A stretch of 64,000 bases of DNA from positions 57,130 through 121,129 of the forward strand of contig JABYQR010000107.1 in the NCBI GenBank assembly GCA_022592445.1, given 5' to 3'. The notes under the pieces were generated by a model, which did not search any database, was not told the DNA's origin, and saw nothing but the letters and a program-made list of their open reading frames with translations. A program made the translations under genes and the position numbers. The stretch comes from Cytidiella melzeri (lineage: Eukaryota; Basidiomycota; Agaricomycetes; Polyporales; Irpicaceae). Each line of letters begins with the position of its first letter. The first letter of the stretch is position 1. This document shows, one piece after another, positions 50,616 through 62,166 of the stretch.

Positions 50616-51756
50616 ATGGTCTCCCCACATCCTAAGCATTCTATCATCCTCCCCTACCACGTACTTGTGGATGTCGTTGCCTGGTTTGAGGCAATCTTTG
50701 CGCCGGACCCCTCAAACCGTCGCGTTCGAGACACTTGGCACAACTTATAGGTAATTCTCTTGAAGCCTTTGGCCGCATACAACCTTATAAACAGCACCGA
50801 CATTTCCATCACCTTTCGCTGGTCATCTCTCAAGAGCATCTGCGCACAATACATCTTCACTACGTGCGTCCTCACTTTTCGCACCGAGTACAGGGCGCAA
50901 CCATTTGCTCTCCTTCCCGAAGACAAAGAGAAGCATGGAAAATATCCTCAGCAGCAAACCCACTTCGAATTGCGCATATGGCGAGCAAGGCAACATTTAT
51001 CCATGGATTGTACGTTATGGGTGCTAGTACGAGAGATCTACCAGCTTTGCCCGAGTCTCTCGTTCCCGACCCTTGTGACGCGTTGCAATTCCTCACTCGT
51101 GATGGCCCGTCTCAACGGTCTCCATCTTACAGCATGTACTCATGAAGACTACCCTGAAGGCTCCTTATCATCCGCTTCCATTGTTCTGAAGAGGGTGGCG
51201 TGTTACACGCGTCCCTGTGGACCTCAAAACCTGTGATATCAGACCACTTCATCCTCCTGAAAACGTGGATCCGCTCCTAGGTATAGAGGGTGTGCTTAGA
51301 CTGGAGTGCAGAGACTACAGAATTTTAGAAGGTTAGCGGCCATTTGTTGTTGAGCCATTATTATTATATGGGCTCAATCGTAACTGCATGTCACAGCTTT
51401 CCGATCCCTCGAGTTTACATGTGAGATACTACGTCAGTGCGCAGAGTCCTCTCTCTCAATCCCCCATGCGTCTGTCCATATCGAGTTCGCCGTGATGTGC
51501 GACCACAGGATGCACATATCCGTATGTCATTTATCACTTCCCCTTCCATGCCACTGATTCATGTCCTGCGGTCGCTGCAGCAACTATGGCATGACTTGCA
51601 CCAAACTGTCATACACGCCTTCGCGGAGGTATAGATCGATATCCAACTATCAAAAGAAAAAAAAACCTGGAGCCTATCATCAGTCGACCTGCGCTCGCGA
51701 TGCCAGACATCCCAGACATCGATCCTTCTACTATCGACTTCTGGCCGAGGCGCTAG
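50616..51756 (+). pseudogene. broken F-box-like gene (paralogue of the gene at 52406)
   Basis: The frame opens MVSPHPKHSIILPYHVLVD at 50616, closely matching the intact neighbour (MVSPDPAHSTILPYDILAE). It stops after about 45 residues. Homology then continues in shifted frames: IFTTCVLTFRTEYRAQPFAL in one frame and SAANPLRIAHMASKATFIHG in another. The copy lacks a segment present in the neighbour, has at least one frameshift near 50945, and ends MPDIPDIDPSTIDFWPRR, cutting off the last ~30 residues. The tandem arrangement and aligned landmarks support duplication followed by decay. I cannot exclude an unusual splice form, but several disruptions would need to be spliced around. Confidence 0.65.
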
Positions 51757-52405
51757 GATCATCGTAATTCTTATTTATGAAGGACCGGAATCCGCACAGT
51801 AAGCCTGTTGTTGTCGGTATTGAGTGCATCCAGCCTCAGTCTTCCAATTTTGTGTGCTAGCCTACGAAATATTGGACTTGGATGACCTTAGAGACTATGT
51901 TATGGGAGCAAATCGTCGGTAGGTTTGTAATTCTGGTGAGCCCAAGCGTACTGTGACCAGCGAGTGAAAAGCTCTGACAGCCACTCCCATGGGTACGGGC
52001 GGGTTGTAAGAAGTTACTCGTAGTCGGACCGTGACGGAGTATGTCAAACATCAATCGGACTTACCCGGCATTGCAGTGCCGTGCTGCATTTGGCTGGGTG
52101 AGGTCAGTCGGCGACTTAAAATTGCCACCCAGCTCGTAGTCCGCCTCCGTGTGATTCACACGCGCCCGCCTATCATTTTGGAAGTGGCTGGAATGCGCGC
52201 GACGAAGATGTACGGTATGTGGATTGTGACAGCGACAGCGCGAAATCAGCACGCCCGTGGCCATAGCCGGCAGGCCAATGATCCATTGTTCGTCTGACTG
52301 ATCTGATACAGATCTGTTGACACGTGCGGCCACCATATAAGCCTTGCAGCTGCAGTCCCTCCAAGTTGCCCCAAACATCGACGTTGGAAGCTGGTCCAAG
52401 CTATT
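51757..52405. other. intergenic between F-box-like copies
   Basis: About 650 bp separate the broken and intact copies. Frames on the minus strand here are unconvincing. By position it holds the promoter of the intact copy. Confidence 0.35.
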
Positions 52406-53791
52406 ATGGTCTCCCCAGATCCTGCACATTCCACCATTCTCCCCTACGACATACTCGCTGAAATAATCGCCTGGTTTGTCGCGATATTCCGCCCGCCGGA
52501 GTCTTGGAGGTCAAGAAGGTCAACTTTGGAAGATCCTGAATGTTTTGGCTACGTCCTACCTGCAAGACGAAACAAGTACCTCCGAGATGTCTCGTTGGTC
52601 AGCAGAGCTCTGAACAATATCTGCGGCAAATATATCTTTGCTACGTATGTCCTCACCTTTCGCGCCACCTACTGCAGGGATCCATCCGCAGCGCTCTTTC
52701 CTGAGGACGAAGCGACGGAAAACGGGGGCTATAGCAAATGGAACTCTGCAGCGAACCCGCTTCGAATTTCGCACATGGCGAGCAAGTCGAGCTTCATCCG
52801 TGAATTGTACATCAGGGACGATGGCACAAATGATTTACCACCTCTGCCTGATTCTGTCATTCCCGACCTCTGTAGCGCGTTGAAATCCCTTAAACGGTAT
52901 GATAACTCAGGCTATCTCATCTTCTTGTATCCGCTAATGGAGCATCTTTGTAGGGTTCGCATCATTCGTTTTCATTGTTATGGAGAGCCCAATGTATTAC
53001 ATGCGTCTTTGTGGGACATCCTCAGAGGACTCGATCTCAAAACCATTGATATCAAGACGCTTCTGCCTCCTCAAAACGTTGAGCCGCTACCTGCTATCGA
53101 GGATGTTGCTTATGACTGGACCGCAGAGAGCACGGAATACGAGAAGGTAGGCAGCCTATTTTTCTGTAATCGGCACACACATGCGGGCTTCCTCTCACAT
53201 GCAATGGTTAGCTCTTCAATCCCTCGTCGTTGCATATAAGGTGCCAGCAGTGGAGGGAGCATGGCGACAAGTTTCCGCCGCTATTCAAGCCCACAAGCAA
53301 AAAGTTACTTCACTTCAAAGCCCATTACTTTTTGAGATACACGTCAAGGTTCCGTCGACTCCTGTTCGACCTCACTGAAGTCCCCCACGCATCTGTCGAC
53401 GTCGCGTTTGCTACGGATTGCAACTACAAGTTTCACATCCCAGTATGTCGTTTCTCCCTCTTCCCTCTCCCCTTTCTCCCCGGTCCCCCTCGGTACTGAT
53501 CTATTGCGGTTATTTTTGCTACAGCAAGTATGGTGCCAATTAAAGCGAGCCGCCATACACTCGTTCGCAGAGGGTCTTGATCGATATTCCACTAGCAGAA
53601 GTGAAGAACTGATCCTCACCGCCAGTCGACCTGCAATCGCCATGCCAGACATCCCGGATCTCGATCCATCGACTATTGACGTCCGACCGGACTTTCAACC
53701 CGGGTGGCAGGTTCATCTCGAAGGACCTGAAGCCGAGAGGGAGGAAGCGGAGCAGATGATGGAGTACTACGCGTCGCGTCGTCGGTTCTGA
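52406..53791 (+). CDS. F-box-like protein (basidiomycete type)
   Basis: The first exon starts MVSPDPAHSTILPYDILAEI at 52406 and runs to about 53145. A second exon follows (LHFKAHYFLRYTSRFRRLL, then FDLTEVPHASVDVAFATDC), and a third gives QVWCQLKRAAIHSFAEGLD through to ASRRRF. The N-terminal pattern LPYDILAEIIAWF, then LRDVSLVSRALNNICGKYIF, matches the F-box fold, with its LP start and hydrophobic helices. The rest has irregular leucine-rich features, common in the large agaricomycete F-box-like families. Such proteins usually present substrates to SCF ubiquitin ligases. The acidic Glu-rich end (EAEREEAEQMMEYY) lies after a MPDIPDLDPS linker that is also kept in the broken copy. Confidence 0.65.
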
Positions 53792-54056
53792 GCGCATTCG
53801 GAATATGACGGCTTCCAATCTTCAGGTGTTCGTGGTCGTGAAAACTAGCAAGTATCGTTACAGCGACCATGGCTCCTTCGCGGCCGATGTCTCTGCAACT
53901 TGAGTAATCGTCGGTTATTTGTGTTCGGGAAGGTTTAATACTGCTACGATACCTTTCACTATGTACAAAAATCTTTGACACATGTTTAGTCTAGACTATT
54001 GCCTGGACGTATTTTCAAGTACCACTCTTGCGTTCGATTGTGTATATAGATGGTCT

Positions 54057-55801
54057 TTACGGCTCCCATGGGCTTCCACCTGGACCGCCTACCCCCGCGG
54101 TAAGGAACACAGCGCTCCCATCCTCCGCTATATAAAAGCAATCCTCCAACCGAACACCTATCTGTAAATATAGTCAGTAAATGATCTCCAGGCAGTAGCT
54201 TGATGGCGTACCTGTCCCTCGATATAAATTCCTGGCTCATCCGAGAAGGTGTGACCAGAAAGAATGACATCGTCTGAGCCTCCACGGAGGTAAGGGGATT
54301 CATGCACCTCAAGGCCAATTCCTACGGCATGGTCTCAGTATTGGGTTTAGAGAAACGTTGCTCCGTACTTACCGTGTCCGAGGCGGTGTGTAAAATATCG
54401 CCCATAACCATCAAGCTTGATGATATCACGCGCCGCAGCGTCCACGTCCGCGGTGATGGTACCGTTATGAGCCGCTGCAAAAGCTGCTGCTTGAGCGTCG
54501 TAAACGAGGCCCCATATGTCAAGGTTCTCAATGGGAACGGAGGACTCTTCCAATGCAAATGTCTGCGTTATCACAATGATTGTCAGCGTACGGACGGCTG
54601 CAAAGCTTGTGAGATCTTACCCTCGTCAGGTCACTATAATATCCGAATAGGTTCCCACCACAGTCGATTAGGACAAAGTCCGTCTGTTGAAGCGCTCGGT
54701 CTGTTCCACTGCCATGAGGGAGTGCGGCATCGGCTAGACAGAGCAGGTATTCCAGAGCAATGTATACAGAAACGTGGGATACACTCACGTCCAAATAGGA
54801 CAATCGCGTCGGGGTCAGCCAGCCCAGCAGCGTCAAGAGCACCGCGCATCATGGTCCGCGCCTCAGATTCTTGAATCCCAATATACAATTGCCTACGGAC
54901 CGCCCTGACAGCGAGAAGAGTGACCTGTGGAAAGAAAAGCTCAATAGGAAGCTGCAGCGTCCATTTCAAAACGCACCTCATTTGCACACTTCATGATCTC
55001 TAGCTCTTCCTCACTCTTCCTCTCTCTTAGTCGCTTAATCTCTACCGGAGCACTCGTGACGAGAGCATTCTCGCCCGCGGCCTCAAGCAGTCCGTCCACG
55101 ACAAAATTCCTCATGTAACCATCAACAAAGATTTTCCCTGGGGTACCGCTAAGGCTTTGTAGCTGCGGAATGGCAGACACTGCGATCTGGTATGGATTGA
55201 CGTCTTCTGCCCATTCGGGAAAGGCGATTTCGTTGTCACTGGGAATGGGAAGAAGCTTGGCCCTGGTGGCTTCAAACAAAGGGGTCAAGATTGTCACGTT
55301 TCCGGTAATGGTGCCATTTTCCTCAGTGGGGGTGATCAGGAGCAGAAGGGGGCGTTCTGACAGATGCCACAAGGAACTCGACAAGTTCGCGTAGTATGCA
55401 GCACTGGCTCCAGGCTCGGCAATGTATGCTGCAGCACCTAGGGAGTGTAGCGTCTGCGCGAGACGGTCCTGTCGCTCGATGTACGAGTTTGTGTGAATTG
55501 GCCTGATATGCTCGCAGTGTGTCTTGAGAGCAGAGAAATCAGCCAGTGGCCTAGTGTGTATTGGCGTTTGGAAGAGGAGGAAATATAACGAGGAGACGAA
55601 GGTAGCTGCTACCATAGCGAGCGTGGTTACCTGTAGGAGGGAAACGAGGTTAGCTCGCCTGGCCGCACAGTTGCCAACTCGTGAGTACAAGAAGCTGCAC
55701 TTATCACGGGGTCTGCGCACCTTGACATGGGACTTCCTCACAGCGGGCTCGCAATGGCTTGAGCGACCAGCCGCTGTGTCTTCAGCCTGTTTCGTAGACA
55801 T
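54057..55801 (-). CDS. membrane-anchored M24 metallopeptidase (Xaa-Pro dipeptidase-like)
   Basis: The first ATG in frame is 55801 (MSTKQAEDTAAGRSS). Removing one intron brings in an anchor helix, VTTLAMVAATFVSSLYFLLF, so the catalytic part is predicted to be lumenal or extracellular. An N-terminal creatinase-like domain includes RLAQTLHSLGAAAYIAEPG. The pita-bread core carries all five metal ligands in order: Asp in VLIDCGG, Asp in YYSDLTR, His in HRLGHGIGLEVHE, Glu in SDEPGIYIEG and Glu in GVRLEDC. It ends VGGPGGSPWEP. Several NxS/T sequons support a secretory location. The enzyme should release residues preceding proline. Its substrates are unknown. Confidence 0.82.
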
Positions 55802-56052
55802 GGGTGTAGTCGTAGAGGCGGACTGAAGGAGTATCGGCGACCACCAAGGACGTCTCAGCCTCGAAGATAGCGACACCGCCGCGGCCAATCAGGCAGCTGC
55901 CCCCATCAATGATCCACGTGACCGCGTTACATTACGGCGCGTCTCTGTCTCCTGGCTTAACCCGAGTCACCGCTGCAACTTTGCGCTTGACCACCAGCAC
56001 TGATTTTGTGAATCCGCTTGGATCAAGCAAACTGCTTACAAGACCGTTGGAC

Positions 56053-57824
56053 ATGGAAATCCAAGAGGATACGGAGACTCTTCTGGCTCTCCTCTCCAGT
56101 CTTCTAGAGGATCCTGTCGAGGACCAATCGGTGCTCCTTGACGCGTTGGTGCGATCGGATGGCGACGTGAAACGCGCAGCGACCACTTTGAGTGAGGGAA
56201 AGAAGAGCGGGAAAAGAGCACTTGCTCAGCCACCCGCTGCATCGATACTTCCAGGAACGAAGAGAAAGCGATCCCCTGGGGTCGACAGTCAGCTTGTCCC
56301 GCCTGAGGCGACACACACCACCCGCAAAGTATCTTCGAGCCCGGCGAAGAAACTTCAAGTCCGTCAAGGATTGTCGCGGTCACCAATTCGTCTTCCAAAT
56401 GATCCACGGTATGACAACGATTTTGTCGAAGGAAGCTCGAGATCGCAACCAAAGGCCGTTAAGGACAAACCCGTATCCCAGGCGGAATTCATGGGCATTT
56501 TGCGCCCGCCAAACTCCAAAGATACCTCTGTCATACGGGCTCCGCCCAAGTTCCCTCCGCTGACCTTGGCAACTCCAGACCTCGTTGCCAAACATACGCC
56601 CTGCACAATGCACTTGTCTGTGCTTCCCCCCGAACTCGCGTGCAGGTAAGGGTTGGCGCGACTGTCATTGCAAATACTTAAATAACACCTATCTTCAAGG
56701 CTATATTATGCCATGCTTGACCATAGCGAAAACTGGCAACGAAAGAAATGGTGGCTATTCGACCGAGTAGTAGAAAGTCCTCATAGGACGTCCTTCTTTG
56801 TGAGACGGTCGACTTCAAGTAACCAAGATATGCAGGAAGCGGCGCAGTTCTGGTCTGTTTCAAGCTCGTCCTCGATCTTCGCTGTCCTGACGTGCTTGTC
56901 AAACTTCAGGTACAATGGACGCCCCACGGCTCCACCGGACTATTTCCTGCCTGCTATGGAGGAAGCTTGCGAGCATGTTGAACGTGTGGTAAACGCGGAA
57001 ATGCGTAAACGGGCACGATATCCCATGGAATGGGGCGGCGAGCCTGATAGTGGCGAGAAACCCGGTTCAACGTTGGACAGCAATGACAAGATCATATGGC
57101 GGGCCAACGTAGCCGCTTCGAATCGTTATGAGGGCTCTAGCGAGAGCGTAGGATCTCACTCGGATCAGTTGACATATCTAGGACCTTATCCGACTATCGC
57201 TAGTCTCAGCCTAGGTGAGAGTCTTTTGAGGTACTATGCTCTGACAATCTGAGGGCATTCTCTGAGTGTAGGCACTACGAGAGTATTCCGACTGCGTGAG
57301 GTCATACCGACGGACGAAAAAGAGAAGCGCAGTGCCAGGACGTACAACATCCCCTTGCAACATAATTCCGTGAGCTCACTACTGTCGACTGTACACTGCG
57401 TTATTGACGCCAGTTTGTCTAGCTGACTATTATGCATGCTTCGTGCCAGGAGCGATTCAAGCATTCCATACCTCCACAGCCAGTTATCGATGCTTTTCAT
57501 CCTTCGTTCCCTCGACCAGGTCAGGACGTCTTGCCGACTAGCCATACGAGCCCTTCGTACAACGCACGAATCAACATAACCTTTCGCTTTTATCGCCCGG
57601 ATTTTACGCCATCGTCCATCCCAAGGTGCAAATGCAACGTTCCGTGTATCTTGAGACCCGACATGAAGAACCGTTATTCCGAGGAGGAAAAGGGTCGGAC
57701 TATGGTTGAGAGATATTGGTGGACGTGTTACGCTGGTGCACAAAACGACGGAAAAGGCTGTAATTTCTGGAAGACGATGGACTTGAAGGCAGAAGGGCGG
57801 GGGCCGTTCGCAGGAGAGTGGTAG
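56053..57824 (+). CDS. AlkB-type dioxygenase with N-terminal CUE-like and C-terminal GRF zinc-finger domains
   Basis: The chosen ATG at 56053 starts MEIQEDTETLLALLSSLL, a CUE-like ubiquitin-binding segment (to about residue 45). An ATG at 55909 would add 48 residues. A disordered basic linker follows, then the 2OG-Fe(II) core: AMLDHSENWQRKKWWLFDRV, YNGRPTAPPDYFLPAMEEAC, HSDQLTYLGPYPTIASLSLG (HxD), a distal His in MHASCQERFKHSIPP and RINITFRFYRPDF. A GRF zinc finger closes the protein: CKCNVPCILRPD, then YWWTCYAGAQNDGKGCNFW. This combination is typical of fungal ALKBH2/3-type repair proteins that remove alkyl groups from DNA. It is divergent from the M24 peptidase gene. Confidence 0.85.
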
Positions 57825-59521
57825 CACTCACGCTCCTGTATCTCAATGAGTGCCTATGCGAGAGACGTTTCTCCCTAGGATCTCGTGTGGACACGCTGCA
57901 ATTTGGCCCGAGTTGACTAGCCTATTCAAGTTCCTACACACAGAGGGCTTGCCAAGCGATCTGCAACACCTCTTCGCAACCATTCCTCACCGGTGCGGTT
58001 TCTCTGCTGAAAGGACACACACACTTGTATCATATTCCACTGCTAGCCACTCCCACAGCAATTGATGCGATGGAAATATCACACACACGCTTCGACGGAG
58101 ACTGGCTGCCAGTGTCTCAGAAAATCAGTGCTTGAGCTTCCATACATAAGTGAGTCAGTAATTTCAATGGACCAAGTGTCTCCGTTCTCCTGACAGGCCA
58201 TACCTTCCACGAGCCTACGGTATGCCATGAGACAGAAGAAGTTCTGCGCAACATGCGTGTTATCATGGTTTTCCGCACAGGCATATCTTCCAGGTTCTCA
58301 GGCTTACTGCATGTCAAGGGATGAAATTCTCCCGTACACTTGGAAGAACCCTTTGAAGTGCCAAAGCTTGATGCAATCCCGATAGTGCTTTGTATACCTA
58401 TTGGTGCACCGCTGACAATGAGTTCTCTGGATAGCCTGTATTAGACAGCTTTGGGTAAGGCTCACTTGAAAGTGGCATTTGTGGCGGCGACGCTACCAGC
58501 TATTTTTCAAGTAAGCCCCCTGATACATCTGCTGGAGTGCTCCTTGAGATTTCGCTTCGTTATAGAGACGCACCTCATCATGATCGTACTTTGACCCTCG
58601 CAATTGAGAAGCAGCCTGGCAGCGCGAGCCCACAACTGCAAAGTCCTCCTTCACACAGCTCGCGAACATCGATCAAGGTCTCACGGCATGGCTGTTCATT
58701 GTACAGGACGCACACGGAGAGGAAATAGAATAAACAAGCCTGGTGAGGGGTCGGTCGTGAGGCGAGTCGAGTTTTGTGTTCGTCGTACCGGCTTCATTCA
58801 CTGAACTGCACCGCGGCATCAGGTATTGCCAGTGACCGACAACGGCCAGTACGTCCGTTTTGAACCAAGTTGGCACCTCCCCCCGATGATCCCTCGGCCA
58901 CGCAAGCCTAGGCTCGTAACCTGCCTTTAGTTCCTCGTACCTTACGCAAGTCGTATATCACTAGGCAGTTGACAGTCAATAAGCAAGCGGTGTGGTGCGA
59001 TTTTTATGCTATCGTTGTGATTATGGACACTGTCGCTGTATTCTAGCTGATTCTAGCTATGGCTGGTCAGTGTATCATTTATTCGTCTTCTCATCCTTGA
59101 CGTGAGCCGGCGATTTCGAGTCTCAATATTTTACCGCACGTCCGCTATATACGCAAGGTTGACCGAGCTCGACTCAATTCAAACTCTAGAACAGCGTACA
59201 TCTCTGATCTCAAAGCACCGTGCCAGTGGTGTATGGACAACTCTACATTGATAGAATCAAAGTATACCATTTCAACTTTGAGCAAGCTGAAACACGCTGT
59301 GTGGTATAGGTTCGCTGGTACATTTGAAGGAATATATGCACATTGTATCAAGTATGACAGTCTACTTATTGGGCTATCATCACGAAAGTGGCGCCCTGTG
59401 TTCTACAGCACGGGGATAAACTATACTGGGGTTGTACTTCACGTTATTAACATTAATCACCCGGTTATATACGTTAATAACCGGTTAATAACTCATATCA
59501 ATATATATATGATTTTTTACT
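57825..59521. other. gene-poor interval beside the transposon remnant
   Basis: About 1.7 kb with only short frames. I recognise no domain, RNA gene or repeat apart from the AT-rich palindromic cluster at 59443-59492. The right end abuts the hAT-like remnant and may contain its terminal sequence. Confidence 0.4.
59443..59492. repeat. AT-rich palindromic cluster
   Basis: GTTATTAAC at 59443-59451 is the reverse complement of GTTAATAAC, which occurs twice, at 59473-59481 and 59484-59492. The spacing allows a stem-loop. It lies about 30-80 bp beyond the hAT transposase stop, so it may be part of the element's subterminal region. Confidence 0.5.
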
Positions 59522-61640
59522 CTACATCGTATAGTCGGACTCCTGTAGCCTGCGCGGTGGACCCCTTTGAACAGCTGGTGCAAGCTGAGTCTGTTTTGGT
59601 GCCACTAGAGGTGAATCAGAGAGCAAGTCTCGGAGTGCGTGCGATTGAAGGTTAGCCAGGTCACCTGCAATAAATCTATCGCCCGGTTCGTGGTCGTACT
59701 TCTGTCCTGTCCGTCTAGCTCCCCACGCATCAAAGTTCTCCTCTCCGCCTGCTCGATCACTGTCGTCGTCGCTATCAACTTCATCCTCACTGTCATCGGC
59801 TTCAGCTCTGTTCACACTCCCGGCCTCGCTTTGAAAACCATCGACTGGGACATCCAGATCAAGATCTCCACCTTGACGCAAACGAAGAGTCGAGCTGAGA
59901 TCGCGGAATTTGACTGTTGGCCGCTTAATCTTGCGCGCATCCTGCTTGTACGTGAGTAACAGCTCTGGGATGGATGCATAACCACACTAACCGGCTCTTG
60001 ATTCTTTTTGAATTGCTTGATTTGAGCCATGCGAACTAACGTAGATACTTTCTGCGCTCCGCGGAGGTGAGAATTTTGCCATGTAAAGTACGAGGCTGTT
60101 CGCTCATCGCTCATTGAGTTTGGTGTGAGGCCCATCAGATATGTGGCGAGTTGCTGTCAATGAGAATTTAGTTGCAATTCCGCCTCAGGCTGAGAGCCAT
60201 AAGTATACATACCGCGATAGGCTGAGAAATGTACGAGCGATCTTGATTTAGTCTTTCCCACCACTCACGCGGACCTTCGTCACCAGTAACAGGGCGATCG
60301 AATGGCGGCTCACTTCGATAGTATTTGCCAATTTGGTCCTTCAGTAGGTCGACGGCCTCGTCTTCTCTCAAACCGCAAATGGGTGTTTTGCGGTCATTGT
60401 ACTCAATGCGCAGACGGTCAAGCAAGAATTGTCCCGCTCGCCGAACTGGATCCGGAAGATTTGTGGTCGCAACTGGTGCTTGTCGCGAAGAATTCACTCT
60501 GATAGGCGCAATCGCGAGAGGATTCGCGTTTGCATGACGGAGGATATCGGATTTCCGATAGCCTGGATTGCCCAATACCGACTTAGATGAGTAAAACTCT
60601 AGCAGCTCAAGATAAGACAGCAGGCACTTACGAGGATCAAGGATGAAGCCGGCATGATATACATCAGCAGTGGGCGACTGTTCGATCATTCCTTTCCATC
60701 GGAAATTCGCAATGCGTCGTATGTCTTCACGTACTTCATTAGGCATGGGGTTGTGGCGGTCCGTAATGATGTCGTGCAGCTCAGCGAGTGTGGCGAGCCA
60801 GAAAACATAGACGTCCGATACAGTTGAGTTTGTCGACTCAAGGCACATTGTTGACTTTGCTCCGGGTGCTAGTATGAGTAGGAGTTCGTCTAACTTCGCG
60901 CAGAAAGTAGTGTTCGCAAAGCCGTCAACAAAGCGATCGTGGTAGGCCTATATAGTATGGATTGGTTACGAAGTGAGTGTGAGCCTTTTCCAGACTATTC
61001 CGCACTCTTACCTTCAGGTTCACCGTATTTGCGTTGCACAGCGCTTTGATTGCTGGCATGTTCGTACGAAGCGAGCAGCCAGATAAGTAAACGGTCGAGA
61101 AACGTGTTTTCCCAAAGGAGGTGAGACCCGTCTTGATTTTGAGGTCCTTACGCTTCTCACGCAAGTGTGCATTTGCGTACGACGACTTCCTAAAGAATCT
61201 GATCGTTTGACGACAGCACTCAATGATCTATGCACAATGTGAGCCTTAATTGATTATGCCAGCATCATGACTCGCTTACTTCTTTAAAATAATGCAGCCC
61301 ACCAATATCTTTCAGCATCAGCTGGAAATGATGTGGCGCGTCAATAAGGTTCATAACCCAAGGGAACGTCTTCAAAACTATCACACGAGCCAGTCATGTA
61401 TTCCCTGTATTGTCCGACACGATACCGCGAAATAGCAGAGGCCCAATGGCGTTCAAAACCTAGCATATCATGTGAGTACACAAGTGGGACTCAAGACCTC
61501 TCACGGACCTTGATGATCTCTTCGGATAGATGGTCGCCTGTGTGCGACTGCGCTGATGCCTCATGGCCCTCCCATAGATACACGACTGTTTGAAAGTTAC
61601 GAGTGTAGGGGATGACTAGGAGAGTCAACTAACTCTGGGA
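59522..61640 (-). pseudogene. hAT-superfamily transposase, decayed and cut at its 5' end
   Basis: The minus strand reads, in order: LWEGHEASAQSHTGDHLSEE, PLLFRGIVSDNTGNT followed by an in-frame TGA (61394-61396), FPWVMNLIDAPHHFQLMLKD, ANAHLREKRKDLKIKTGLTS, RFSTVYLSGCSLRTNM, LAELHDIITDRHNP and NFRWKGMIEQSPTAD. It ends in a hAT dimerisation block (GLTPNSMSDERTASYFTW, KVSTLVRMAQIKQFKKNQ) and an acidic tail. This is the RNase-H-like DDE/hAT order common in basidiomycete hAT elements. The N-terminal third, where a BED finger would be, is missing because sequence stops at the LTR boundary at 61646. The TGA replaces a codon in a conserved block, so full-length product is not expected. Confidence 0.65.
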
Positions 61641-61645
61641 GTAAG

Positions 61646-62109
61646 TGTCTTATCATTTCTCTGCTCTCTAGGAGCTGTATATATACATGTCTGTAACTAG
61701 ATTACTAATGCTACAGTAATGTCATATGAGTAAGGATTGGTAAGGATTGGTAATCCTATGAGTAATGATTGGTAATGCACAGTCCTGCTTGCTAATACTA
61801 CTGAATAGAGAATGTAAGCAATGACTGAGCATCCTACATAACTGAATGGTGCTGACTGAGCCTTTAGTAAGCTCAATACATTTGGTATATGAAATATGAG
61901 TCATGCAGAAGCCTCATGGTACTTCTGCTATTCAGTCATGGAAACTACTGGAACACGATGCCATATGGTGTAAGTATCGCATCGTGTGTGACTATAAGGA
62001 TGGTGGAATCACATGCTATGTACTATCTGTGCTTATCTATCTACATACCTAATCTACATTGTCCATAGATCTGATGTCCGATAATCAGCGATACAATCTC
62101 GCTTTGACA
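61646..62109 (-). repeat. 3' LTR of a Ty1/copia retrotransposon
   Basis: A 464 bp segment bounded by TGTC and GACA (TG...CA with 4-bp inverted ends). On the minus strand it directly follows a purine-rich tract (AAGTGGGAG, 62110-62118) lying 57 bp past the pol stop, as expected for the polypurine tract and 3' LTR. A TATATATAC promoter motif sits near 61678-61690. Tandem GGATTGGTAA-type repeats occur at 61730-61775. The flanking five bases outside are GTAAG, a candidate target-site duplication. Confidence 0.8.
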
Positions 62110-62166
62110 CTCCCACTTGATGCCAACATCATTTTGCTTTGAGCTACTTTGAATGACAGCATCTTG

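Noticed and set aside
57840..58065. Short plus-strand frame after the AlkB-type gene
   Set aside because: No domain or splice continuation; starts within the probable 3' UTR.
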